DNA from: Epilithonimonas zeae
Lineage (GTDB): Bacteria > Bacteroidota > Bacteroidia > Flavobacteriales > Weeksellaceae
Assembly (NCBI RefSeq): GCF_023278365.1
Contig: NZ_CP075338.1
Coordinates: 3,596,001-3,660,000, forward strand
Length of the DNA stretch: 64,000 bases
Direction of reading: 5' to 3'
Below are positions 43,494 through 50,923 of the stretch, one piece after another; within the stretch, counting starts at the first letter, position 1, and every line of letters starts with the position of its first letter. The notes beneath the pieces are model-generated. The model worked only from the letters and a program-made list of their open reading frames with translations, made no database searches and was not told where the DNA came from. A program made the translations under genes and the position numbers.

Positions 43494-43612
43494 GGAGCTT
43501 AATCCCGCTATCCACTATATCTTTTTTGTCATTGCGAACGAAGTGAAGCAATCTTTAGAAATTACTCAGCGCAATAACAAAAAAGGATGCCGTTACTATC
43601 GGGGCTAGGGAT
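43494..43612. repeat. Interspersed palindromic element, copy B, with a nested palindrome
   Basis: GAGCTTAATCCCGCTATCC ... CTTTTTTG at the left and AAAAAAGGATGCCG ... TATCGGGGCTAGGG at the right. The inner 16-bp arms at 43521-43536 and 43570-43585 (CTTTTTTGTCATTGCG / CGCAATAACAAAAAAG) match at 15 of 16. Inside the 33-nt loop lies AACGAAGTGAAGCAATCT, part of the widespread ATTGCGA...GCAAT bacterial repeat. Outer parts follow the same pattern as copy A at 30846. Confidence 0.65.
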
Positions 43613-43654
43613 TTTGTCGTCCAAATCAAAAGTCAACATCAAAACATAATATTA

Positions 43655-43697
43655 TCATTCCGTAAGAATCTAAACCGTTGAGATTCCTACACAATGA
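43655..43697. repeat. Palindromic repeat TCATTCCGTAAGAATCT
   Basis: Arms at 43655-43671 and 43681-43697 pair at 14 of 17 positions around AAACCGTTG. No T run and no ORF, so a terminator is unlikely. The remaining sequence to 43820 has CAAGTGCCTTTGCGAGCC-like fragments but no gene. Together with copy B it fills the 440-bp pdhB-rpsU gap. Confidence 0.6.
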
Positions 43698-43824
43698 CAA
43701 ACTTACTTCTGAGCGCAAGTGCCTTTGCGAGCCTTAAAAATATTTTCAATAATGTCAAAAACTTTGTGGACTTTGCATTTCGAATGATATTCAATATGAA
43801 TTTTTAAAATAAAAATCATAAAAA

Positions 43825-43855
43825 TTTGTAGGTTAATAAATTATTTATATTTTTG
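43825..43855 (+). promoter_or_regulatory. rpsU promoter
   Basis: TTTG (43825-43828), 19 bp, TATTTTTG (43848-43855), followed by CACC. Full consensus match; leader about 20 nt. Confidence 0.75.
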
Positions 43856-43878
43856 CACCTCAAAATGAGATGTAAATT

Positions 43879-44076
43879 ATGTTAATAATACCAGTAAAAG
43901 ACGGAGAGTCTATCGACAGAGCTTTAAAAAAGTACAAAAGAAAATTTGATAAAACTAGAGTTGTAAGAGAACTTAGATCTAGACAGCAATTTATTAAGCC
44001 TTCTGTAACTTTGAGACAAGCTAAACTAAAAGCAGCTCACAAGCAAAGAAACTTAAGCAAAGAAGAGCAAGCTTAA
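43879..44076 (+). CDS. rpsU: 30S ribosomal protein S21
   Basis: 65 aa. Begins 'MLIIPVKDGESIDRALKKYK' and ends in a basic 'KLKAAHKQRNLSKEEQA' tail, as in Bacteroidota S21. It lies near the 30S platform beside the anti-Shine-Dalgarno region; in this phylum, where SD sequences are rarely used, that position has been linked to hiding the anti-SD. The leader carries no obvious SD, in line with this. Followed by a hairpin terminator and then xerC. Confidence 0.95.
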   Translation: MLIIPVKDGESIDRALKKYKRKFDKTRVVRELRSRQQFIKPSVTLRQAKLKAAHKQRNLSKEEQA

Positions 44077-44102
44077 GCTCTTTTTAGCAAAACATAATAA
44101 AA

Positions 44103-44137
44103 ATCACTTCCGAATTTCTATATTTGGAAGTGATTTT
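44103..44137 (+). terminator. rpsU terminator
   Basis: ATCACTTCC / GGAAGTGAT with T-rich tail. It ends 15 nt before the xerC ATG. Confidence 0.75.
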
Positions 44138-44151
44138 GCATTTATAGACTT

Positions 44152-45051
44152 ATGGTAGAAAGATTTCTGGATTATATAACAGTGGAAAAAAGATATTCTC
44201 CACATACATTGACCAACTACAAAAAAGATTTGTCAGATTTTTCGGACTTTGTTTTGAAGACAGAAGCTTCAGAAGATATTGTTCACGTTCATAAGAAAGT
44301 AATTAAGAATTTTATTGTGAATTTGAGTAACTCAGGTTTGAGTAAAAGAAGTATTAATAGAAAACTTTCATCATTGCGTAGTTTCTATGTTTTTATGCTT
44401 CGTTTGGAGGAGATAAAGGTTTCTCCTATGGAAACAATTGATTCTTTGAAATTCTATGCAGAAAAAAGGATTCCTTTCTCTGTAGAAGAAATGGGTCAAA
44501 TGAAAACAGAAGTAGAGGAGAAGGGTAATATGACGCTTCTTGATAAATTGATTATAGAAACCTTATATCAAACCGGAATCAGGAAAGCGGAACTATGTGG
44601 GCTTTTATTGGAGAATGTGGATTTCTCGAAAAAAGAAATTTTGGTTATTGGTAAAGGAAACAAAGCCAGAATAATTCCAATTGCGGATGAGTTGCTTGCA
44701 GATTTTCAATTATATCTCAATATCCGTAATGCCAATAAGGAAAATGAGCATTATTTTTTCGTTAATAAAAATGGAAAAAAACTGGGTGAAAAGTTTGTTT
44801 ATTTGGTCGTTAATAAGTACTTTAGTATAGTTACTTCTAAGCAGAAAAGGAGTCCACATATTCTGAGGCATACTTTTGCTACCCACGTTTTAAACCAGGG
44901 TGCAGAGATATCCAAGGTTCAAAAAATATTGGGACATGCTAGTTTAGCAAGTACACAAGTCTATACAAGTGCGAATATAGAAAAACTGAAAGAAGTTTAT
45001 AAAAACGCCCATCCAAGAGAAACTAAGAATAAACAAAACGATATGGAGTAA
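44152..45051 (+). CDS. xerC: Tyrosine recombinase XerC/XerD type
   Basis: 299 aa. N-terminal SAM-like core-binding domain (1-95), C-terminal catalytic domain with all six residues: R144 (TGIRKAEL), K168, H236, R239 (HILRHTFATH), H262 (LGHAS) and nucleophile Y271. Full length and not next to att-like repeats or cargo, so a housekeeping chromosome-dimer recombinase is likely rather than a mobile-element integrase. XerC versus XerD cannot be settled from sequence alone. The next gene hpf is 40 bp downstream. Confidence 0.88.
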   Translation: MVERFLDYITVEKRYSPHTLTNYKKDLSDFSDFVLKTEASEDIVHVHKKVIKNFIVNLSNSGLSKRSINRKLSSLRSFYVFMLRLEEIKVSPMETIDSLKFYAEKRIPFSVEEMGQMKTEVEEKGNMTLLDKLIIETLYQTGIRKAELCGLLLENVDFSKKEILVIGKGNKARIIPIADELLADFQLYLNIRNANKENEHYFFVNKNGKKLGEKFVYLVVNKYFSIVTSKQKRSPHILRHTFATHVLNQGAEISKVQKILGHASLASTQVYTSANIEKLKEVYKNAHPRETKNKQNDME

Positions 45052-45091
45052 AATTTACTATTTAATTGTTTAACCATTAAAATCAGACGTT

Positions 45092-45382
45092 ATGAAGATT
45101 ACAATTCAGACTGTAGGTGTAACACCTCACGAACCATTAAAAGAAAGAATTGAAAAAAAATTAGCCAAGCTTGAAACTTTTTATGACAAAATTGTAGAAG
45201 CTGCGGTTTACCTTAAAGTAGAAAATACATCAGAAAAAGAAAATAAAACCACGGAGCTTGTTGTGAAGATTCCGGGGAATGATATAGTAGTAAAGAAAAC
45301 TTGCACTAGTTTTGAGGAAAGTTTAGATGATGCTGTGGAAACAGCTAAGAAACTGCTAATCAAGAAAAAAGAATTAGCTTAG
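45092..45382 (+). CDS. hpf: Ribosome hibernation-promoting factor (short form)
   Basis: 96 aa, HPF/RaiA S30AE domain only. 'MKITIQTVGVTPHEPLKERI', 'KLAKLETFYDKIVEAAVYL', 'PGNDIVVKKTCTSFEESLDDA'. It binds the 30S decoding centre in stationary phase. No long-form C-terminal dimerisation domain. Probably co-transcribed with xerC. Confidence 0.9.
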   Translation: MKITIQTVGVTPHEPLKERIEKKLAKLETFYDKIVEAAVYLKVENTSEKENKTTELVVKIPGNDIVVKKTCTSFEESLDDAVETAKKLLIKKKELA

Positions 45383-45413
45383 AAAAAAAATGCGTTTTTT
45401 TGTAAAAAAAGAC

Positions 45414-45467
45414 TTGTAGGTTTCAAAAAAGAGTCTCATATTTGCACTCGCAAAACGGAAACAACCG
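45414..45467 (+). promoter_or_regulatory. Upstream member of a tandem promoter pair for the tRNA cluster
   Basis: TTG (45414-45416), 20 bp, CATATTTG (45437-45444), then CACTCGCAAAACGGAAACAA. The core from TCATATTT to AACCG is repeated at 45579-45610 with only 3 of 32 bases changed. Confidence 0.6.
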
Positions 45468-45554
45468 CGACGCAGAAATATGATCTTTAATTTGAAACCT
45501 ACTTTGTATAAACTAAAAGTTTAGAAGATGTCGAAAAAATATTTTTAAAAAATA

Positions 45555-45610
45555 TTTGCAAGATTCAAAAAAAAATTATCATATTTGCACTCGCAAAAAG
45601 GAAGTAACCG
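45555..45610 (+). promoter_or_regulatory. Downstream member of the tandem promoter pair
   Basis: TTTG (45555-45558), 21 bp, CATATTTG (45580-45587), then CACTCGCAAAAAGGAAGTAA. It is 38 bp before the tRNA-Thr gene. Both copies have C in place of the first T of TAnnTTTG. Confidence 0.65.
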
Positions 45611-45648
45611 GAATGCAAGATTAGCGATCTTTATTTTAAAACATAAAT

Positions 45649-45722
45649 GCCTCCATAGCTCAGTTGGCCAGAGCACGTGATTTGTAATCTCGGGGTCGTG
45701 GGTTCGAATCCCTCTGGAGGCT
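45649..45722 (+). tRNA. tRNA-Thr (anticodon TGT)
   Basis: 74 nt. Acceptor GCCTCCA / TGGAGGC, discriminator T; anticodon loop TTTGTAA. The anticodon stem CGTGA / TCTCG has one T-T mismatch at its third pair. CCA not encoded. Confidence 0.95.
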
Positions 45723-45740
45723 CAATTTATAAAAAGTACT

Positions 45741-45821
45741 GGGGAGATACCAGAGCGGTCAAATGGGGCTGACTGTAACTCAGCTGCTTCGGCTACGTAG
45801 GTTCGAATCCTGCTCTCCCCA
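45741..45821 (+). tRNA. tRNA-Tyr (anticodon GTA)
   Basis: 81 nt, class II. Acceptor GGGGAGA / TCTCCCC, discriminator A; anticodon GTA in CTGTAAC; variable arm GCTGCTTCGGCTACG region. CCA not encoded. Confidence 0.95.
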
Positions 45822-45907
45822 CTTTTTTATAATTTATTTTAGTTGCATAATTCAAAATTTATTTTTAGATTTGCACACGTTTACCAACAATTTAGGAAAC
45901 AAAAATT

Positions 45908-45980
45908 GCGAAAGTAGCTCAGTTGGTAGAGCGTCAGCCTTCCAAGCTGAATGTCGCGGGTTCGACCCCCGTCTTTCGCT
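45908..45980 (+). tRNA. tRNA-Gly (anticodon TCC)
   Basis: 73 nt. Acceptor GCGAAAG / CTTTCGC, discriminator T; anticodon loop CTTCCAA. CCA not encoded. Confidence 0.95.
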
Positions 45981-46020
45981 CAAAAAATCACAAACCCTCG
46001 GGAATGTGATTTTTTTTTAA

Positions 46021-46092
46021 GCCGACTTAGCTCAGGGGTAGAGTGCTTCCTTGGTAAGGAAGAGGTCACGGGTTCAAATCCCGTAGTTGGCT
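46021..46092 (+). tRNA. tRNA-Thr (anticodon GGT)
   Basis: 72 nt. Acceptor GCCGACT / AGTTGGC (one G-U), discriminator T; anticodon stem CTTCC / GGAAG, loop TTGGTAA. With the TGT gene upstream it covers all Thr codons by wobble. Confidence 0.95.
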
Positions 46093-46093
46093 C

Positions 46094-46118
46094 AAAAGAT
46101 TCTTTTTTAGAATTTTTT
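46094..46118 (+). terminator. Weak AT-rich terminator after the tRNA cluster
   Basis: AAAAGATTCT / AGAATTTTTT around TTTTT. AT-only tail; plausible end of the four-tRNA transcript. Confidence 0.45.
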
Positions 46119-46238
46119 TGGAATGGGTTTTATGTTTTTTAATGTAAATTTGCGTTCCGATTGAGGAGTGTATTTGATGGATTGTTTTAAGTTATTTTAA
46201 ATTGAAAATCATATTATTATTTTTTATTCAAAATAATT

Positions 46239-46266
46239 TTTGATATTCAAAAATTCATTATATTTG
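46239..46266 (+). promoter_or_regulatory. tuf promoter
   Basis: TTTG (46239-46242), 16 bp, TATATTTG (46259-46266). Spacing slightly short, -7 box full match; leader about 40 nt. Confidence 0.65.
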
Positions 46267-46309
46267 CAGACCGAAAAAAACAATATTAAATAAATTAAAT
46301 ATTAAAATC

Positions 46310-47521
46310 ATGGCAAAGGAAACGTTTAATCGTTCAAAACCACACTTGAACATTGGTACTATTGGTCACGTTGACCATGGTAAAACTACTCTTACAGCTG
46401 CTATTTCTGCTGTATTAGCAAGCAAAGGTCTTGCTGAGAAAAAAGACTTCTCTGCAATTGACTCTGCTCCTGAAGAAAAAGAAAGAGGTATTACTATCAA
46501 TACTGCTCACATCGAGTACGAAACTGAAAAAAGACACTACGCTCACGTTGACTGCCCAGGTCACGCGGATTATGTAAAGAACATGGTAACGGGTGCTGCT
46601 CAGATGGACGGTGCTATCGTTGTATGTGCTGCTACAGACGGACCTATGCCTCAAACTAGAGAGCACATCCTACTTTGCCGTCAGGTAAACGTACCTAGAA
46701 TTGTTGTTTTCATGAACAAAGTAGATATGGTGGATGATCCAGAATTGTTAGAGCTTGTTGAAATGGAATTGAGAGACTTGTTGTCTACTTACGATTTTGA
46801 CGGTGATAACTCTCCAGTAATCCAAGGTTCTGCATTAGGAGCTCTTACTGCTGCTACTGCTGCTACAGTTGATACTGAAGACAAATGGTTCAAATCTGTT
46901 GAAGAATTGATGGATGCTGTTGATACTTGGATCGAGCAACCACCAAGAGATACTGATAAGCCTTTCTTGATGCCAATCGAAGACGTATTCTCTATTACAG
47001 GTAGAGGTACTGTTGCAACTGGTAGAATCGAGGCTGGTGTTATCAACACTGGAGATCCAGTTGATATTGTTGGTATGGGTGATGAGAAATTGACTTCTAC
47101 AATTACAGGAGTTGAGATGTTCAGAAAAATCCTAGATAGAGGTGAAGCTGGAGATAACGTAGGTCTATTGTTGAGAGGTATTGAAAAAACTGACATCAAG
47201 AGAGGTATGGTTATCGCTAAGAAAGATTCAGTTAAGCCACACAAAAAATTCAAAGCTTCTGTTTATATCCTTTCTAAAGAAGAAGGTGGACGTCACACTC
47301 CATTCCACAACAAATATCGTCCTCAGTTCTACGTAAGAACTACAGACGTTACAGGTGAGATCTTCTTGCCAGAAGGTGTAGAAATGGTAATGCCTGGTGA
47401 TAACTTAGAGATCACTGTAGAATTGTTACAACCAATCGCTCTTAACGTAGGTCTTAGATTTGCGATCAGAGAAGGTGGTAGAACAGTTGGTTCAGGTCAG
47501 GTTACTGAAATCTTAGACTAA
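46310..47521 (+). CDS. tuf: Elongation factor Tu
   Basis: 403 aa, about eight longer than usual. G1 GHVDHGKT, 'GITINTAH', G3 DCPGH, G4 NKVD; domains II and III intact, ending 'SGQVTEILD'. Brings aminoacyl-tRNA to the ribosome. The extra residues are in domain I at '[17 protein letters not shown]', where relatives read roughly 'GALNGVEKW'. The DNA there is a perfect tandem 9-bp duplication (ACTGCTGCT twice, 46847-46864). Followed by a terminator and then tRNA-Trp. Confidence 0.97.
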   Translation: MAKETFNRSKPHLNIGTIGHVDHGKTTLTAAISAVLASKGLAEKKDFSAIDSAPEEKERGITINTAHIEYETEKRHYAHVDCPGHADYVKNMVTGAAQMDGAIVVCAATDGPMPQTREHILLCRQVNVPRIVVFMNKVDMVDDPELLELVEMELRDLLSTYDFDGDNSPVIQGSALGALTAATAATVDTEDKWFKSVEELMDAVDTWIEQPPRDTDKPFLMPIEDVFSITGRGTVATGRIEAGVINTGDPVDIVGMGDEKLTSTITGVEMFRKILDRGEAGDNVGLLLRGIEKTDIKRGMVIAKKDSVKPHKKFKASVYILSKEEGGRHTPFHNKYRPQFYVRTTDVTGEIFLPEGVEMVMPGDNLEITVELLQPIALNVGLRFAIREGGRTVGSGQVTEILD

Positions 47522-47538
47522 TCGTCTTACAATAATAT

Positions 47539-47573
47539 AAAGCTTCCGTAAGGAACTCTTGCGGAGCTTTTTA
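47539..47573 (+). terminator. tuf terminator
   Basis: AAAGCTTCCGTAAG / CTTGCGGAGCTTT with short loop and TTTTT. It ends 5-6 nt before tRNA-Trp, so Trp-secE-nusG transcription depends on read-through or an undetected promoter. Confidence 0.75.
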
Positions 47574-47577
47574 ATCT

Positions 47578-47648
47578 ACGGGCATCGTCCAATGGTAGGA
47601 TACCGGTCTCCAACACCGTTGATCTGGGTTCGAATCCTAGTGCCCGTG
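47578..47648 (+). tRNA. tRNA-Trp (anticodon CCA)
   Basis: 71 nt. Acceptor ACGGGCA / TGCCCGT, discriminator G; loop CTCCAAC. It lies 13 bp before secE, the common tuf-trnW-secE-nusG order. Confidence 0.96.
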
Positions 47649-47661
47649 CAAAAATAAAATA

Positions 47662-47868
47662 ATGAGCTCATTAGTTAATTTTTTAAAAGGTTCTTATACA
47701 GAATTTAAAGATAAAGTGGAGTGGCCAAAATGGCCAGACTTGCAGTCGTCTACAATTGTTGTAGCGGTGACTACTGTTATCCTTGCTTTATTTACATTTG
47801 GAGTAGATTCTTTGTTTAGTGTAACTATCAAGAATTTTATTGCGACGTTTATTAATCTATTTAACTAA
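47662..47868 (+). CDS. secE: Preprotein translocase subunit SecE
   Basis: 68 aa, single-span short form. 'FLKGSYTEFKDKVEWPKWPD' is the SecE amphipathic helix, followed by one span (about 30-60). It clamps SecY in the SecYEG channel. Position between tRNA-Trp and nusG is the usual one and confirms the call. Confidence 0.95.
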   Translation: MSSLVNFLKGSYTEFKDKVEWPKWPDLQSSTIVVAVTTVILALFTFGVDSLFSVTIKNFIATFINLFN

Positions 47869-47886
47869 TTCAAAATTACTTTCCTC

Positions 47887-48429
47887 ATGAGCGAATCGAA
47901 ATGGTATGTGCTGAAAGCTATTAGCGGACAGGAAAATAAAGTGAAGAATTACATTGAGAACGAAATCCAACGTTTAGGTATGGATGCTTATGTTACTCAA
48001 GTTGTAATTCCTATGGAAAAAGTTATCCAGATTAGAAATGGTAAAAAAGTTCCAAAAGAGAAACCTTATTATCCTGGTTACCTTATGGTAGAAGCTGATC
48101 TTGTTGGGGAGGTTCCTCACGTGATCAAAAACATTCCAGGGGTTATTTCTTTCTTGAGTCTTACAAAAGGAGGTGAGCCTGTTCCGATGAGAAAATCTGA
48201 GGTTAACAGAATGCTTGGAAGAATGGATGAGCTTTCAGAATTTGCAACAGATGTCGAGATTCCTTTCATTGTTGGAGAAAATGTGAAGGTAATCGATGGT
48301 CCTTTCAACGGTTTCAATGGAACTATTGAAAAAATTCTTGAAGACAAAAAGAAAATCGAAGTTTCGGTTCTTATCTTCGGAAGAAAGACACCTATGGAAC
48401 TTAGCTTTATGCAAGTAGAAAAAGTATAA
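47887..48429 (+). CDS. nusG: Transcription termination/antitermination factor NusG
   Basis: 180 aa. NGN domain 'KWYVLKAISGQENKVKNYIE' through 'PGVISFLSLTKGGEPVPMRK', C-terminal KOW 'GENVKVIDGPFNGFNGTIEK'. It binds the RNA polymerase clamp and links to Rho or S10. 18 bp after secE. A hairpin with AAAAAAGCTTTTC arms follows. Confidence 0.97.
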   Translation: MSESKWYVLKAISGQENKVKNYIENEIQRLGMDAYVTQVVIPMEKVIQIRNGKKVPKEKPYYPGYLMVEADLVGEVPHVIKNIPGVISFLSLTKGGEPVPMRKSEVNRMLGRMDELSEFATDVEIPFIVGENVKVIDGPFNGFNGTIEKILEDKKKIEVSVLIFGRKTPMELSFMQVEKV

Positions 48430-48446
48430 TTACTTTCATTAAAATA

Positions 48447-48481
48447 TAAAAAAGCTTTTCAATTTTTTGGAAAGCTTTTTT
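48447..48481 (+). terminator. Terminator after nusG
   Basis: AAAAAAGCTTTTC / GAAAGCTTTTTT with AT-rich loop; ends the secE-nusG transcript. Confidence 0.75.
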
Positions 48482-48506
48482 ATTTGTATTAATTTTTAAT
48501 AAATCA

Positions 48507-48536
48507 TTGCGGATTTAAAAAATATTCTTATTTTTG
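48507..48536 (+). promoter_or_regulatory. rplK promoter
   Basis: TTG (48507-48509), 19 bp, TATTTTTG (48529-48536), then CAAAC. About 95 nt of leader to rplK, where an L1 or L10 target could lie; no structure was resolved by eye. Confidence 0.75.
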
Positions 48537-48632
48537 CAAACTGAAAAGTGAGATTTTGTTTATGAGGACAATAACTTACTGAATAATAAATGCTTCCACA
48601 TTCATTATTTATTAATTTAATCAAACATTAAA

Positions 48633-49076
48633 ATGGCTAAAAAAGTCTTTAAAATGGTAAAGCTTCAGGTGAAAGGTGGCGCTGCTAACCCTTCTCCACC
48701 AGTAGGTCCAGCTTTGGGTTCTGCGGGTGTGAACATCATGGAGTTTTGTAAACAATTCAACGGTAGAACTCAGGATAAGCCTGGTCAAGTTTTGCCAGTT
48801 GTTATTACGGTGTATGAAGACAAATCTTTTGAATTCATCATCAAAACACCTCCGGTTGCTATCCAATTATTGGATGCTGCAAAACTGAAAGGTGGATCTG
48901 GAGAACCTAACAGAAATAAAGTAGGTGCTGTATCTTGGGCTCAAGTTCAGAAAATTGCTGAGGACAAAATGGGAGATCTTAACTGTTTCTCACTAGAACC
49001 TGCAATTTCTATGGTAGCTGGTACTGCTAGATCTATGGGATTGAGAGTAACAGGAACTAAACCAACTAACGCTTAA
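48633..49076 (+). CDS. rplK: 50S ribosomal protein L11
   Basis: 147 aa, a little over the usual 141-145. '[20 protein letters not shown]' is the N-terminal domain; '[20 protein letters not shown]' and '[12 protein letters not shown]' the rRNA-binding C-terminal domain. It forms the GTPase-associated centre with 23S rRNA. First of rplK-rplA-rplJ-rplL with short gaps. Confidence 0.97.
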   Translation: MAKKVFKMVKLQVKGGAANPSPPVGPALGSAGVNIMEFCKQFNGRTQDKPGQVLPVVITVYEDKSFEFIIKTPPVAIQLLDAAKLKGGSGEPNRNKVGAVSWAQVQKIAEDKMGDLNCFSLEPAISMVAGTARSMGLRVTGTKPTNA

Positions 49077-49087
49077 AACTTAAAGAA

Positions 49088-49780
49088 ATGGCAAAATTGA
49101 CAAAAAAGCAAAAAGAAGCTTTAAGCAAAGTGGAAAAAAATAAAATTTACAATCTTGACGAAGCGTCTGCTTTGGTAAAAGAGGTAAATTTTGCAAAATT
49201 TGATGCGTCTGTAGATATCGCTGTTAGATTGGGTGTAGATCCAAGAAAAGCAAACCAAATGGTAAGAGGTGTTGTATCTCTTCCTCACGGAACTGGTAAA
49301 GATATCAAGGTTTTGGCTTTGGTAACTCCAGACAAAGAAGCAGAAGCTAAAGAAGCTGGTGCAGACTATGTAGGTCTTGATGAATATTTGACTCAAATCA
49401 AAAATGGTTGGACAGATGTTGACGTTATCGTTACTATGCCAGCTGTTATGGGTAAACTAGGACCATTGGGTAGAGTTTTAGGACCAAGAGGTCTTATGCC
49501 AAACCCTAAATCTGGTACTGTAACTATGGAAATCGGAAAAGCTGTAGCTGAAGTGAAAGCTGGTAAAATCGATTTCAAAGTAGATAAATATGGTATTATC
49601 CACGCAGGTATTGGTAAAGTATCTTTTGATGCTGCTAAACTTAAAGAAAATGCTCAGGAATTAATCTCGACATTGATCAAGTTGAAACCAACTGCTGCTA
49701 AAGGAACTTATGTAAAGAGCATTTATTTGTCTTCTACAATGAGTCCTGGAATTGCTGTTGATACAAAATCTGTTAACTAA
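49088..49780 (+). CDS. rplA: 50S ribosomal protein L1
   Basis: 230 aa. '[20 protein letters not shown]', '[20 protein letters not shown]', '[15 protein letters not shown]' and '[18 protein letters not shown]' are canonical L1. It forms the mobile L1 stalk and in many bacteria represses its own operon. 11 bp after rplK. Confidence 0.97.
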   Translation: MAKLTKKQKEALSKVEKNKIYNLDEASALVKEVNFAKFDASVDIAVRLGVDPRKANQMVRGVVSLPHGTGKDIKVLALVTPDKEAEAKEAGADYVGLDEYLTQIKNGWTDVDVIVTMPAVMGKLGPLGRVLGPRGLMPNPKSGTVTMEIGKAVAEVKAGKIDFKVDKYGIIHAGIGKVSFDAAKLKENAQELISTLIKLKPTAAKGTYVKSIYLSSTMSPGIAVDTKSVN

Positions 49781-49795
49781 TTATAATCCTAAACA

Positions 49796-50392
49796 ATGAC
49801 AAAAGACCAAAAAGTTGTAGCAATACAAGAGATCAAAGATTTGCTTCAGGATGCAAAAGTAGTTTACGTAGCAGATCTTACAGGATTGAACGCTTCCAAA
49901 TCTTCTGACTTCAGAAGACAAGCTTTCAAACAAAATATCAAAATCAAAGTTGTGAAGAATACATTGCTTCAAAAAGCAATGGAACAGATCGAAGGTGTAG
50001 ATTACGCTGAGATGTTCGAAACTTTCAAAGGAAACTCTGCATTAATGATTGCTGATACAGCTAACGCTCCAGCAAAACTGATCAAAGATTTCAGAAAGAA
50101 AGAAGAGAAACCAGCTCTAAAATCGGCTTTCGTTCAAGAAACTTTCTATGTTGGTGACGAAAATCTTGATACTTTAGTAAGCATCAAGTCTAGAGAAGAA
50201 ATGATCGGTGAAATCATCGGATTGCTTCAGTCTCCAATCCAAAGAGTTGTTTCTGCTCTTCAAAACAAATCTGAAGCTGGAGAAGCTACAACTGAAGAAG
50301 TTGCTGCTCCTGCAGTAGAAGAAACTCCTGCTGAGGCGGCTCCAGAAGCTCCTGCAGCAGAAAGCACTGACGAAGCGCCAGCTGCTGAATAA
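49796..50392 (+). CDS. rplJ: 50S ribosomal protein L10, with acidic tail
   Basis: 198 aa, longer than the usual 165-175. The core (1-165) is normal: 'AKVVYVADLTGLNASKSSDF', 'KVVKNTLLQKAM', 'FKGNSALMIADTANAPAKLI', and helix-8 region 'GLLQSPIQRVVSALQNK' that binds L7/L12 dimers. Residues about 168-198 are an Ala/Glu/Pro tail (VEETPAEAAPEAPAAESTDE). Such tails occur in several Bacteroidota ribosomal proteins. The gap to rplL is 46 bp. Confidence 0.96.
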   Translation: MTKDQKVVAIQEIKDLLQDAKVVYVADLTGLNASKSSDFRRQAFKQNIKIKVVKNTLLQKAMEQIEGVDYAEMFETFKGNSALMIADTANAPAKLIKDFRKKEEKPALKSAFVQETFYVGDENLDTLVSIKSREEMIGEIIGLLQSPIQRVVSALQNKSEAGEATTEEVAAPAVEETPAEAAPEAPAAESTDEAPAAE

Positions 50393-50438
50393 TACACTCA
50401 AAAAAATAGATAATTAATCAACAAAAAACATTACAACA

Positions 50439-50807
50439 ATGTCAGATTTAAAAAATTTAGCTGAAACGCTAGTAAACTTAACAGTAAAAGACGTAAATGA
50501 ATTAGCTACTATCCTTAAGGATGAGTACGGAATCGAGCCAGCTGCTGCTGCTGTAGTAGTTGCTGCAGGTGGTGCAGGTGATGCTGCTGAAGAAAAAACA
50601 GAATTCGATGTAATTCTTAAATCAGCTGGTGCATCTAAATTAGCTGTTGTTAAATTGGTAAAAGATTTAACTGGTGCTGGTCTTAAAGAAGCTAAAGATA
50701 TCGTAGACGGTGCTCCTGCTCCATTGAAGCAAGGTGTTTCTAAAGACGAAGCTGAAGCTCTTAAGAAGCAATTAGAAGAAGCTGGTGCTGAAGTAGAATT
50801 GAAGTAA
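50439..50807 (+). CDS. rplL: 50S ribosomal protein L7/L12
   Basis: 122 aa. N-terminal dimerisation helices '[20 protein letters not shown]', Ala/Gly hinge ([18 protein letters not shown]) and C-terminal factor-binding domain '[20 protein letters not shown] ... [15 protein letters not shown]'. The stalk protein. A strong terminator 22 bp later ends the ribosomal operon before rpoB. Confidence 0.97.
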   Translation: MSDLKNLAETLVNLTVKDVNELATILKDEYGIEPAAAAVVVAAGGAGDAAEEKTEFDVILKSAGASKLAVVKLVKDLTGAGLKEAKDIVDGAPAPLKQGVSKDEAEALKKQLEEAGAEVELK

Positions 50808-50828
50808 TCATTTACTCAATAATATTAT

Positions 50829-50860
50829 AAAGCGGTAAGTCCTAGACTTACCGCTTTTTT
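50829..50860 (+). terminator. Strong terminator between rplL and the inserted genes
   Basis: Perfect 13-bp stem AAAGCGGTAAGTC / GACTTACCGCTTT, loop CTA, then TTTTTTT. It uncouples rplKAJL from rpoBC. Confidence 0.95.
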
Positions 50861-50885
50861 TACGTTTATGTTAATTTTGCATATA

Positions 50886-50919
50886 TTGTTTTCATAAGTT
50901 GTTATTTTTACTAATTTTG
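50886..50919 (+). promoter_or_regulatory. Promoter of the inserted genes
   Basis: TTG (50886-50888), 23 bp, TAATTTTG (50912-50919), then CAAA and the GTG start at 50924: leaderless. Confidence 0.6.
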
Positions 50920-50923
50920 CAAA

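Noticed and set aside
43494-43697. Insertion sequence or MITE with transposase
   Set aside because: No transposase ORF and no sure target duplication; recorded only as interspersed palindromic repeats.
44152-45051. Tyrosine recombinase as integrase of a genomic island
   Set aside because: Full XerC/D layout, housekeeping neighbours (rpsU, hpf), no attachment-site repeats or cargo. The tRNAs nearby are intact and not duplicated in part.
45763-46142. Plus-strand open frames across the tRNA-Tyr, Gly and Thr genes
   Set aside because: They run through well-formed tRNA cloverleaf sequences; no start context or family similarity.
47521-47577. Promoter for tRNA-Trp-secE-nusG
   Set aside because: Only the tuf terminator hairpin is visible in the gap and no TAnnTTTG fits; left unassigned.
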